NCBI RefSeq assembly: GCF_005434975.1
Contig: NZ_SKCJ01000001.1
Span: 186,001 to 250,000, forward strand
Length of the DNA: 64,000 bases
Direction: 5' to 3'
Source of the DNA: Parerythrobacter lutipelagi
Lineage (GTDB): Bacteria; Pseudomonadota; Alphaproteobacteria; Sphingomonadales; Sphingomonadaceae
This document shows, in pieces, positions 26,820 to 34,608 of the stretch. A program made the position numbers and the translations under genes. A model generated the notes under the pieces. The model was not told where the DNA came from. It searched no databases and saw only the letters and a program-made list of their open reading frames with translations. The first letter of the stretch is position 1, and each line of letters opens with the position of its first letter.

Positions 26820-27731
26820 ATGGCAGATCATTCTCAGCGACCGGACCCATCGCCCGAAAAACTTGTCGCGAATCTCGTTCGCCTGCTCACTGTCGAGCAG
26901 CGCGGCAGCAACCTGTTTGCAGGTCAGCCCCAAACGGGCGGCATCGGCCGCGTCTTTGGCGGTCAGGTGATCGCACAGGCGCTGCAAGCGGCGCAAGCAT
27001 CTGTCGCTGACGACAAGGTCGCGCATTCGTTGCACGCGTACTTCCTCCGCGGCGGTAAAGAAGGTCCGGGAATCGACTATGCGACCACCTGCGACTTTGA
27101 AGGCCGCAGTTTTGCCAATCGGCGGGTTGTCGCGAGCCAGGATGGCAAACCCATTCTGAATCTGACGGCGAGCTTCCAGTCGCACGAGAGCGGCCTCGAA
27201 CATCAAGAGGCCTCGATGCCCGATGTCCCGCCGCCAGAGGAATTGAAGTCCGACATGGAAATACGGCGCTCCGTTGCAGAGCGGCTCGGTGACCGGCTGT
27301 CCGAGATGCAACAGCGGCTAATGCTGCGCCCGCGCCCGATAGACATGCGCACGACTGACAAGCTGCACTGGATGAACAACGAAGCCAAAGAACCGCGGGC
27401 GCACAGCTGGTTTCGGACAGTGGCACCTTTGCCAGACGATCCCGCGCTCCACCGTGCGATCGTCGCCTACGCCAGCGATTTCACACTGCTTGGCACAAGC
27501 GCGCTGCCCCACGGGCTGTCATGGATGCGGGGTGAATTGGTCGGGGCGAGCCTGGATCATGCGATCTGGTTCCACCGCCCCGCCCGGGTTGACGAATGGT
27601 TGCTCTATGTCACGGAAAGCCCGTGGAGCGGCGGTGGCCGGGGATTCAACCTTGGCAAGATATTCAACCGCAACGGCGACCTTGTCGCCAGCGTAGCGCA
27701 GGAAGGAATGATCCGGCGCAAACGCAGCTAG
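26820..27731 (+). CDS. tesB: Acyl-CoA thioesterase II
   Basis: TesB hydrolyses medium and long acyl-CoAs. The 303-residue product is a double hot-dog: the N-terminal half has NLFAGQPQTGGIGRVFGGQV and HSLHAYFLRGGKEG, and the C-terminal half has ASDFTLLGTSALPHGLSW and SLDHAIWFHRP with the catalytic Asp of the family, then GRGFNLGKIFNRNGDLVAS and QEGMIRR at the end. The gene begins 32 bases after the cupin gene. A terminator lies about 25 bases after the stop. Confidence 0.94.
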   Translation: MADHSQRPDPSPEKLVANLVRLLTVEQRGSNLFAGQPQTGGIGRVFGGQVIAQALQAAQASVADDKVAHSLHAYFLRGGKEGPGIDYATTCDFEGRSFANRRVVASQDGKPILNLTASFQSHESGLEHQEASMPDVPPPEELKSDMEIRRSVAERLGDRLSEMQQRLMLRPRPIDMRTTDKLHWMNNEAKEPRAHSWFRTVAPLPDDPALHRAIVAYASDFTLLGTSALPHGLSWMRGELVGASLDHAIWFHRPARVDEWLLYVTESPWSGGGRGFNLGKIFNRNGDLVASVAQEGMIRRKRS

Positions 27732-27756
27732 GTCATGATTGCCGCACATCAAACAA

Positions 27757-27782
27757 AAAAGGGCCCCGTGAGGGACCCTTTT
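27757..27782. terminator. Bidirectional terminator between tesB and the 11-codon microgene
   Basis: AAAAGGG (27757-27763) pairs with CCCTTTT (27776-27782); an inner CCC/GGG pair continues the stem around a GTGA-type loop. Both sides carry A/T runs, so it can end tesB transcripts from the left and the minus-strand microgene transcript from the right. Confidence 0.75.
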
Positions 27783-27804
27783 CTATTGATAATTCGTCAG
27801 GATC

Positions 27805-27840
27805 TTATTTCAGGATCCAATCCCAGATTGAACGCCACAT
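27805..27840 (-). CDS. Tryptophan-rich 11-residue micro-ORF with its own promoter and terminator
   Basis: On the minus strand, AGGAG is followed after seven bases by an ATG and the codons for MWRSIWDWILK, then TAA. Three tryptophans in eleven residues and an amphipathic pattern are unusual. Upstream at 27871-27899 is a good promoter-like sequence and downstream at 27757-27782 a terminator, so the unit looks like a transcript of roughly 100 bases whose only coding content is this peptide. It could be a small functional peptide (membrane-active or regulatory), or the reading frame could be incidental to a small RNA. No family is recognised. Confidence 0.5.
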   Translation of the reverse strand: MWRSIWDWILK

Positions 27841-27870
27841 ATTTTTTCTCCTGTTGCGACTAGCATCAGA

Positions 27871-27899
27871 AGATTACGTTAACCTAGAATGTTTGTAAA
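27871..27899 (-). promoter_or_regulatory. Putative promoter of the 11-codon microgene
   Basis: Read on the minus strand, TTTACA (27899-27894) and TAATCT (27876-27871) are separated by exactly 17 bases. GTTAAC palindromes lie on both sides of the first element. The start of transcription would fall about 24 bases ahead of the micro-ORF ATG. Confidence 0.5.
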
Positions 27900-27902
27900 C
27901 TG

Positions 27903-30227
27903 TTAACCAATTCTGCGGGTAAAGTGTGTCCTATCCCTCTGTAAAATAAGTGTTTCATGCATCTCTGCAAGGGTTAACGGTCGCGCGATATAGAAGCCTT
28001 GGCCAACTTCGCAGCCCAAATCCTTAAGCATCTGGTACGATTCGCGATCCTCGATTCCTTCGGCCACGGAAGTCAGTCCTGTTTCTCCTGCCAGTCGGAT
28101 AATATTCGAGACAATTGACCGCGCCATCTTCGATGCTTGCATTCGCTGCACAAAGACCTGATCGATCTTGATCTCATCGAACGGCAGTTCCGACAGCGCG
28201 TCGAAATTAGCACTGGCGATGCCGAAGTCGTCGATCGAGAATTTGACGCCTGACTTGCCAATCCGCTCGAACACCTCGCGTGCAACGGAGAAATTTTCGA
28301 TGCGCGCCGTCTCGGTCACCTCGATTGTTAGGTTTTCGGGCTTCATCCTGCAGGCGGCCAAGTTCTCTTCGACCAGGTCGGCGATCCGGTGATCGACAAA
28401 CTGGATTGCCGAAACATTGATTGAAATCTGCGGTTCAAAGCCGTCTTCGAGCAGACTTTCGGCTGCCCTCAGTGTCTTGTGCGTAATGCGCTTGGTCAGG
28501 TCGTCGAGACGCCCCACCCTCTCGCATTGAAGGATGAAGCGCGCCGGCGAGATGTCGCCATGCTCTTCGTCGACCCATCGAGCGAGCGACTCCGCGCCAA
28601 TGATTTCCCCGGTCTGCAGATCGGCCTGCGGCTGCAGCTTGATCCCGATCCGGTCTTCCGACAGTGCATCCTCGAGCCGGGCCTGGAGCGAATAGTCCCA
28701 GTCTTCGCTATCCGCCTCGAAATCGGAAATGACAAACACCGGGCGATAGGCCTCGCGCGCCTGATCGGCCGCCGCAATGGCCGAATTGAGCCGGCTCGAC
28801 ATCGATTTTTCGAACGACTGGTCGACGCCGATGGTCATCGAAACGTCTAGATCGCGCTTGGATACGCTTACCGATTGCGACGCGATCGCCCGCAGCCCCT
28901 CAAGGTGCCCCCGCATGTCGTTGTAGGCAGCACTCGGTAGTACGAAAGCAAAGTTCTTTCCCCCGTCGTAATAGATTGTCTGGCCATGCTCGCCGAGCGA
29001 CAAGCGCCCCGCGATCTGGCGCAGGTACTTGCCCTGGTCGCCCTGCGAGAGAGTGGCGAAAATTGCATCGAGACGGGCAATCTTGGCGACGACGATTGCC
29101 AAGCGATCACCGCCGATGCGATTGCCCATGTCGCGGTTCATCGCGACGAAGTTGGGCAACCCGCTTCGCTGTTCGATGTTCAAGTGCCGCCGCTTGAAAT
29201 TCGCTGTGAAGCGCAGGATGGCATAAAAACCGGCAAGACCCAGCGGCCCAGTGAAAAGCACCCGTACACCGAGTCCGGACGTGATGAAGATGGCGACCGC
29301 GATAGACGTCATCCATAGCGCATAGCCGACCCTGCGGCGCGGCGTGGTGCGCAATGCTGCGAGGAGCAGGATAAAGGCAATCGCGAAAACGGTGATTGAC
29401 GTGCCCCAGTCAAAAGACTGTCCGCTACCTCGCTTGGCCGTTTCGGCAGCGACAATATGGACGAGGCTCGAGGTCACGAAGCCCTGGTCTGGCACCTTTA
29501 CCGCGCGCGCCGGCGAACCGGTTGCACCAACAACCACGGATTTGCCGGACACGGCGATGGACGACCCGTCTACCAGAGCAATCGAGGTGCTATGCGGAAT
29601 CGACGCCATGTCGATCGTGTAGTCAGGATAAATCGGGCGTGCAGGTGTGCCCTCGCCAGCAAGCAGGGTCCACATGGCCGGGACGTTTGCCCTGTTGTCT
29701 GCGAAGAATGGCTCAACGCCCCAGACGAAATCGAGAAAGTCGGTCTCAAAGTCGCTGCTGACGAAACGCATCTCGCGAGAGAAGTACTGATCAGTTTCCG
29801 CGACACCCCGGCTCTCGAGCAAATCCGACCGGACCGTCCGGGTAAGGAAAACCCTGTCACCCAAGCCGACTAGCGTCTTGCGCAGCTCGCTATCGAGGTC
29901 TTGCGATCCGCTTTTCCGGATCGGGAAATCGAGCACAACGCGTTTTGCGCCTTCGGCATCGAGTTTCGTCAGAGTGTCGACGAGTTGCCGGTTCGCGACG
30001 ACCGCACCTGTCGAGGTGTCGGTGCTTTCAAGAGTGACCAGCGCGATTTCGCCGCTTGCCTGCTTGTCGAACATCTTGGACTGGATCGACCAGATGGAAA
30101 TATCGAGCGGGCGAAAAATCGTTGCCGCAGCGAACAGCGCCGCCAGAATAATGGCGATGCCCGCATGGCGGAGCCTTTCGGAGGCGAGGAATTTTCGCAC
30201 CAGTTGCGGCAAAGCGCATTTCTCCAA
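27903..30227 (-). CDS. CHASE2-like sensor with degenerate GGDEF and EAL domains
   Basis: The 774-residue inner-membrane signalling protein has one N-terminal membrane segment (about 21-38). A periplasmic CHASE2-type region (about 45-270, including VVLDFPIRKSG and VVVGATGSPA) is followed by two or three membrane helices (about 277-340), then a GGDEF domain and an EAL domain. The GGDEF signature is GGKNF (422-426), so diguanylate cyclase activity is unlikely. The EAL signature reads ESL (546-548) and the loop after DDFG is IASAN rather than TGYSS, but Glu546, the Asn in SINVSA, EVTET, DDFG, KIDQ and EGIED remain, so phosphodiesterase activity or c-di-GMP binding is possible. Confidence 0.85.
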   Translation of the reverse strand: MEKCALPQLVRKFLASERLRHAGIAIILAALFAAATIFRPLDISIWSIQSKMFDKQASGEIALVTLESTDTSTGAVVANRQLVDTLTKLDAEGAKRVVLDFPIRKSGSQDLDSELRKTLVGLGDRVFLTRTVRSDLLESRGVAETDQYFSREMRFVSSDFETDFLDFVWGVEPFFADNRANVPAMWTLLAGEGTPARPIYPDYTIDMASIPHSTSIALVDGSSIAVSGKSVVVGATGSPARAVKVPDQGFVTSSLVHIVAAETAKRGSGQSFDWGTSITVFAIAFILLLAALRTTPRRRVGYALWMTSIAVAIFITSGLGVRVLFTGPLGLAGFYAILRFTANFKRRHLNIEQRSGLPNFVAMNRDMGNRIGGDRLAIVVAKIARLDAIFATLSQGDQGKYLRQIAGRLSLGEHGQTIYYDGGKNFAFVLPSAAYNDMRGHLEGLRAIASQSVSVSKRDLDVSMTIGVDQSFEKSMSSRLNSAIAAADQAREAYRPVFVISDFEADSEDWDYSLQARLEDALSEDRIGIKLQPQADLQTGEIIGAESLARWVDEEHGDISPARFILQCERVGRLDDLTKRITHKTLRAAESLLEDGFEPQISINVSAIQFVDHRIADLVEENLAACRMKPENLTIEVTETARIENFSVAREVFERIGKSGVKFSIDDFGIASANFDALSELPFDEIKIDQVFVQRMQASKMARSIVSNIIRLAGETGLTSVAEGIEDRESYQMLKDLGCEVGQGFYIARPLTLAEMHETLILQRDRTHFTRRIG

Positions 30228-30525
30228 TTCGACTTCTGCCCTAGCGAAACATCGTAAAGATGGGGTTTCCAGCGCCCGGTTGGGCCTGTTTACTAAAACC
30301 TCATTAAAATCATATGCTTGCGCTCAATCATGTGGGAAGCATGGTTAATTTCAGCCTTAATTCTTCCTCTGGGCGATGGTTACCGATCGCTCCGTTATGG
30401 AGCGAATCCGGCCTCAGCCAGCGTGGCGCTTGGCTGCCAACAGGCGCCCGCACGCCGGAACCCCTGACCGCACGGCTTGCACACGTCGGGCGCTGCGCTA
30501 CTCTATTGCCGAGAGAGGAACCCCG

Positions 30526-32028
30526 ATGCAGATTTCCCGACTGCCGGCTTTGCGACATTCGCTAGAACCGTCGAACCATCCCTATCTGTCCGGTCCGTGG
30601 TCTCCGCTGGCGGAAGAAGTGGATGTCGACGAGCTGGAGGTAATCGAAGGCGCTATTCCGCAAGACATCGACGGTATCTATCTGCGCAACACGGAAAACC
30701 CGCTCCACCAACCGCTCGGTCGCTACCACCCGTTCGACGGTGACGCGATGATCCACCAGGTCAGTATCGCGAACGGCAAGGCCAGCTACCGCAACCGCTT
30801 CGTGCGCACCCAATGCTTCGAGGCAGAGCAGATCGCCGGGGGCAGTTTGTGGGGCGGTTTGATGGACCCGCCGGGCACTTCGAAACGACCCGGCTTTGGC
30901 GCACACGGCGGTTTGAAAGATACAGGCAGCACGGACATCATCGTTCATGCAGGGGTGGCTTACGCGACCTTTTACCAATGTGGTGAAGCGTGGATGCTGG
31001 ATCCGCAGACGCTGGACAACCTTGGCAAGGCACCGTGGGGGCCGCTCGACGGTGTCTCCGCCCATCCCAAGGTGGACGAGGAGACCGGCGAACTGATGTT
31101 CTTCAACTACTCGGTTCATGCGCCTTACATGCACTATGGCGTGGTCGACCGTGCCGGGAAGCTGGTTCATTATGTGCCAATTCCCCTGCCCGGCCCCCGT
31201 CTACCGCACGACATGGCGATTACGAAGAACTGGTCGATCCTCAACGACATGCCGCTGTTCTGGGATGCGGAAGCGCTGGAACGCGATATCCATGCCGCGC
31301 GCATGCATGACGGCCTGCCGACGCGCTTCGCGCTGATCCCGCGCCACGGGCAGCCGGAGGACATCCGCTGGTTCGAGGCTGACCCGACCTATGTCCTTCA
31401 CTGGACCAATGCCTATGAGGTTTCGGGGCCCGATGGCGACGAGGTGGTGCTCGAAGGCTATCACCAGTCCTGCCCGATGCCCGAACCGCTCGCCGAGCAT
31501 GGGCGCTACGCGCATATGATGGCCTATGTCGATGAACACAGCTTCCAGAGCCGCCTCCACCGTTGGCGCTTCAACCTGGCAACCGGTGAATGCCGCGAAG
31601 AACGTCTGTCCGACCGGATCGTCGAATTCGGGATGATAAATCCGGCCTGCCTGATGGAAAAGAGCCGCTACGTCTGGTCAACCACCACCAAGCTGGGCTG
31701 GTTTTTGTTCAACGGCTATGCGCGTCAGGATACGCGGACGGGTGAAGAGCATATCTACAAACTGCCCGAAGGCGTTTTTGCCAGCGAAAGCCCGATGGTG
31801 CCGCGAAAGGGCGGCAAGTCGGAAGATGATGGATACCTCGTGACCTTCCTGATCGACGAGAACACAGGCACCAGCGAGTTGGCGATTCTCGACGCGAGCG
31901 ACATCTCGCAAGGCCCGATCTGCCGTGCGCGCCTGCCGCACAAGATTTCGAGCGGGGTGCACGCGACATGGGTAGAGCGAGAGCACCTGACCCGGCCGAG
32001 GATGAAACCTAGCCCGGCTCCGGTATGA
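30526..32028 (+). CDS. Carotenoid oxygenase family protein (carotenoid/stilbene cleavage dioxygenase)
   Basis: The 500-residue protein belongs to the RPE65/carotenoid cleavage family, iron enzymes with four histidine ligands that split double bonds in apocarotenoids, carotenoids or lignin-type stilbenes. Seen are IDGIYLRNTENPL, YHPFDGDAMIHQV, the His-bearing SAHPKVDEETGELMFFNYS, LPHDMAITKNWSIL, and near the C-terminus SSGVHATWVERE. GAGAGAGGAA precedes the ATG at 30526; earlier in-frame starts lack support. Yellow-pigmented erythrobacters make carotenoids, but the actual substrate is not readable. The 3' end overlaps the TIR gene tail by 20 bases. Confidence 0.92.
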   Translation: MQISRLPALRHSLEPSNHPYLSGPWSPLAEEVDVDELEVIEGAIPQDIDGIYLRNTENPLHQPLGRYHPFDGDAMIHQVSIANGKASYRNRFVRTQCFEAEQIAGGSLWGGLMDPPGTSKRPGFGAHGGLKDTGSTDIIVHAGVAYATFYQCGEAWMLDPQTLDNLGKAPWGPLDGVSAHPKVDEETGELMFFNYSVHAPYMHYGVVDRAGKLVHYVPIPLPGPRLPHDMAITKNWSILNDMPLFWDAEALERDIHAARMHDGLPTRFALIPRHGQPEDIRWFEADPTYVLHWTNAYEVSGPDGDEVVLEGYHQSCPMPEPLAEHGRYAHMMAYVDEHSFQSRLHRWRFNLATGECREERLSDRIVEFGMINPACLMEKSRYVWSTTTKLGWFLFNGYARQDTRTGEEHIYKLPEGVFASESPMVPRKGGKSEDDGYLVTFLIDENTGTSELAILDASDISQGPICRARLPHKISSGVHATWVEREHLTRPRMKPSPAPV

Positions 32029-33976
32029 ACGGATCTTTCGGGTAGTCGCGATACTTCTCGCATTCGGCGCGGAAATCATACGGTACTTCGTCCGCGCAGT
32101 CAGGCCAGAGTTCCGTCGCAAGCCAGTATTCGACCAGCCCCAGACGGGCGCAGATTTTCACGAAGCGTGGGTCTTCGCGAAATTGCGGATGCTGTGCCGA
32201 CCACAAATGATGCGTTCGGTAACCGGTCGCCCCAAGGACATCGGCCGGGCCGCCGCTAGGGCCGAAGCGCACACTTTCCGCCACGGCAAACACATCGTCG
32301 ACCTCGCCCACGGCGGCGAGATAGGACAGTAGATTTGGTTCAGCTGCTCCGTCCTTGACGAAGTTCTCTTGAAGCCATTTCATATATTCGTCGATTTTTT
32401 CGTCGGACCCGTCATCCACGACTTCGGCCAGCGTCGTCAGCCACGAATATTCATAGAGGGGGTACCTGGCGAGCACAGCGGGATCGAGCAGGCGCCTGGC
32501 CGCCTCCATATCACGGTCGTGCCAATAGGCGCCGGCCAACGTCGCACGGGTGTGATGATTGACAGGCAAAAGCTCCAGCTCTTTTTCCAGGACCGCGCGC
32601 CCCTCCGCAAATCGCCCGGAACGCCACAAGACCATTCCGAGATAAGAATTGTAGACTGCCGGATTCTGCCGCTGAAAGTCTCTTAGCAAGGCAATCGCTT
32701 CACGTGAGCGCCCCACACATTCCAGGTGGAACGGCATGCTGAATTCGGCCAGCGATGACCTCTCCCAGTGCTCCATCATCTTGAGCATGGCTTTATGCTG
32801 TTCAAGGAACTGCCCGAATGGCCGGCATAGCGCCCATTGCGCGGAGAACACATTCGGGCTGTCGGGCGCAAGTTCCAGACAGCGTTCGATTGCCGCATGA
32901 CTCTCGGCTTCGAGCGGTGGCCGGTCGCGGAACGGAATCTCGTTTCGCAGCAACGCGGTGGTCAATGCGTGCAGGGCCCACCCCTCGGCGAAGTCCGGTG
33001 CTGATCGTACGAGATCGGCGGTGAGTGCATTCGTCCGTCGCGCGTCGTTGTCCGTGTACATATGGGCGCGGATATTCAGGTAGCGGTCGTAGGTCTCCGG
33101 ATCGACCTTGCCCGCGCCAACCGGGGCAAATGCGACATCGAGGGCGGTTGCAATCGCTTGGGATATCTCATCCTGCACGGCGAAAATGTCGTCCAGGTCG
33201 CGGTCGTAGTGATCGGACCACAAGGTCGTGTGGCCTTCGGTTTCCGAAAGATGGGCGGAAATCCTGATTTTGTTCGCTGCTCTCCGCACAGAGCCATCGA
33301 CGATATGGGTCGCGTTGAGCCCATCGGGCGCTTTGCGCTTGTCAGCCCCGCGGTAGGCAAAGCTAGACGCCCGACCGGCGACCCGGAGATCGGAGCTTCG
33401 AGCCAGATGGCCCAGGATATCTTCGGATATCCCATCGGAAAAGTAGTTCATTTCCGTGTCGCTGGACAGGTTTTCGAAGGGGAGTACGGCAACAAGGGTT
33501 GCGCGCGGAGGAGGTGGTTCGGCAACAATTTCGCGAAGGCCGGGCACCGCCTGCTGGCTGTCCGGCACATCGGAACGATGGCTCTCGACCATGCGCTGCA
33601 CATCACGCAGAAAACCGCACCAGCTCTTGTCGTCCTTTGCGCCGGTCCAATGCGCAAGTTCTGCTGTCTGGGTCAGCTCGAACATGATCGGGCGTTCGCA
33701 TGGTTCGATCATGCACGGCATAAGTGTCGCGCTCCGATCAGCCAGCGTCGCTTCCGCCCGAACCCAGCGTGAAACCACCGATCGCCTGGACCACAACACC
33801 ACGGTCGCTTTCGCACCACGCAACGCCGCTTCGGTTACCTCGTCATAGGCTTCGCCCGAACGAAGCACCGTGTCCCACCAGACTTTTAGCCCGCACTCCT
33901 CGAATGCTTCGGCAAAAAGCTTCGCCTTCGCGGAATCGCTGCGACTATAAGACAGAAAGATGTCTGGCTGCGGCAA
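32009..33976 (-). CDS. TIR domain - TolB-like domain - TPR protein
   Basis: The 655-residue cytosolic protein begins with a TIR domain (about 1-130): DIFLSYSRSDSAKAKLFAEA, KVWWD, and SRWVRAEATLA, where Glu75 occupies the place of the catalytic Glu of NAD-cleaving TIRs. A TolB/FlgO-like segment follows (about 160-290: LVAVLPFENLSSDTEMNYFS, ISEDILGHLARSSDLRVAGR), of the kind usually attached to adenylate cyclases or transcriptional activators, then TPR-like helices to about 600. No cyclase catalytic domain and no signal peptide are seen. It could be a NAD-consuming defence or signalling protein, or simply a TIR scaffold. Its 3' end overlaps the carotenoid oxygenase gene. Confidence 0.83.
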   Translation of the reverse strand: MPQPDIFLSYSRSDSAKAKLFAEAFEECGLKVWWDTVLRSGEAYDEVTEAALRGAKATVVLWSRRSVVSRWVRAEATLADRSATLMPCMIEPCERPIMFELTQTAELAHWTGAKDDKSWCGFLRDVQRMVESHRSDVPDSQQAVPGLREIVAEPPPPRATLVAVLPFENLSSDTEMNYFSDGISEDILGHLARSSDLRVAGRASSFAYRGADKRKAPDGLNATHIVDGSVRRAANKIRISAHLSETEGHTTLWSDHYDRDLDDIFAVQDEISQAIATALDVAFAPVGAGKVDPETYDRYLNIRAHMYTDNDARRTNALTADLVRSAPDFAEGWALHALTTALLRNEIPFRDRPPLEAESHAAIERCLELAPDSPNVFSAQWALCRPFGQFLEQHKAMLKMMEHWERSSLAEFSMPFHLECVGRSREAIALLRDFQRQNPAVYNSYLGMVLWRSGRFAEGRAVLEKELELLPVNHHTRATLAGAYWHDRDMEAARRLLDPAVLARYPLYEYSWLTTLAEVVDDGSDEKIDEYMKWLQENFVKDGAAEPNLLSYLAAVGEVDDVFAVAESVRFGPSGGPADVLGATGYRTHHLWSAQHPQFREDPRFVKICARLGLVEYWLATELWPDCADEVPYDFRAECEKYRDYPKDPFIPEPG

Positions 33977-34141
33977 TCGCTTCCCCCAAAGCTCAACTCA
34001 GTAATCGGAGATACAACTTTGCCAGATTGCATCAAGGCAGTGTGAAACCGCCGCGGGTGCCCGAGTCGCAGTTTGCCTCAACGAAATACGCTTCGCGAGC
34101 ACACAAAACTCTGCGAAAATTAAGCGAGTTAGTCGTCCAGT

Positions 34142-34170
34142 TTGCAGCGTCAGACCGGATTCTGTATGGT
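34142..34170 (+). promoter_or_regulatory. Putative promoter of the small secreted protein gene
   Basis: TTGCAG (34142-34147) and TATGGT (34165-34170) are 17 bases apart. A transcript from here would begin near 34177 and carry the perfect inverted repeat at 34194-34216 in its 5' leader. Confidence 0.45.
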
Positions 34171-34193
34171 CCCGCACTTCGGGCTCGCAATGG

Positions 34194-34216
34194 AAGTGCA
34201 GGATTGTCCTGCACTT
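34194..34216 (+). promoter_or_regulatory. Perfect 10+10 inverted repeat in the leader of the secreted-protein gene
   Basis: AAGTGCAGGA, three bases (TTG), then TCCTGCACTT form a perfect palindrome ending 18 bases ahead of the ATG at 34235. As RNA it would make a very stable hairpin just upstream of the ribosome site (GGGAGAAA). As DNA it would be a strong dimer operator. Either role is inference. Confidence 0.6.
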
Positions 34217-34234
34217 GAAGTTGGGAGAAAACTC

Positions 34235-34516
34235 ATGAAGAAAATTATCGCTACCGCTGCAGCCATTGGCATGGCAGCAACCATTGGCCTGTCCACGCCT
34301 GCTGCAGCACAGGGACAAAGCGACTACAACAAGGCCGTTGCAGAATTTTGCAAAGCTGGCTCAGCAGCAACGGGTGCCTACTCCCCCGGCGAATGCGTTC
34401 GCTTCTATCATACCGAAGGCGAAGTGCAGTTCTGCAACTACCTGAAGACGTTCGACCTCCTGGAGGTGCTTGGCTTCCCCAATGTTGGGCAATGCATCAA
34501 GGCGCTCCGCTCTTAA
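34235..34516 (+). CDS. Small secreted protein with four cysteines, unknown function
   Basis: The 93-residue product starts with a clear signal peptide: MKKIIATAAAIGMAATIGLS, then TPAAAQG with a likely cut after AAAQ. The mature part of about 66 residues has four cysteines, in FCKAG, GECVRF, QFCNYL and GQCIKAL, enough for two disulphides in the periplasm or outside. I recognise no family. It is expressed alone, with its own promoter, leader hairpin and terminator, so it is probably regulated separately. The GGGAGAAA ahead of ATG 34235 fixes this start over the earlier in-frame one at 34142. Confidence 0.75.
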   Translation: MKKIIATAAAIGMAATIGLSTPAAAQGQSDYNKAVAEFCKAGSAATGAYSPGECVRFYHTEGEVQFCNYLKTFDLLEVLGFPNVGQCIKALRS

Positions 34517-34541
34517 GCGCAGCGAGCCACGGCTCAAACGG

Positions 34542-34573
34542 ACGGGCCGGAGGAGCGATCCTCTGGCCCGTTC
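34542..34573 (+). terminator. Terminator-like hairpin after the small secreted protein gene
   Basis: ACGGGCC at 34542-34548 pairs with GGCCCGT at 34565-34571, and inner GAGGA pairs with TCCTC around a GCGA loop. A T-rich tail (TCCTGTT) follows. It also lies just beyond the end of uvrC. Confidence 0.65.
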
Positions 34574-34608
34574 CTGTTGAGTTTATGAACTCTTCTCAGA
34601 CAATGGTT

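Noticed and set aside
30343-30359. CtrA-like TTAA-N-TTAA site between the CHASE2 gene and the carotenoid oxygenase gene
   Set aside because: The spacing is eight bases rather than the seven of the CtrA consensus and the flanks do not match.
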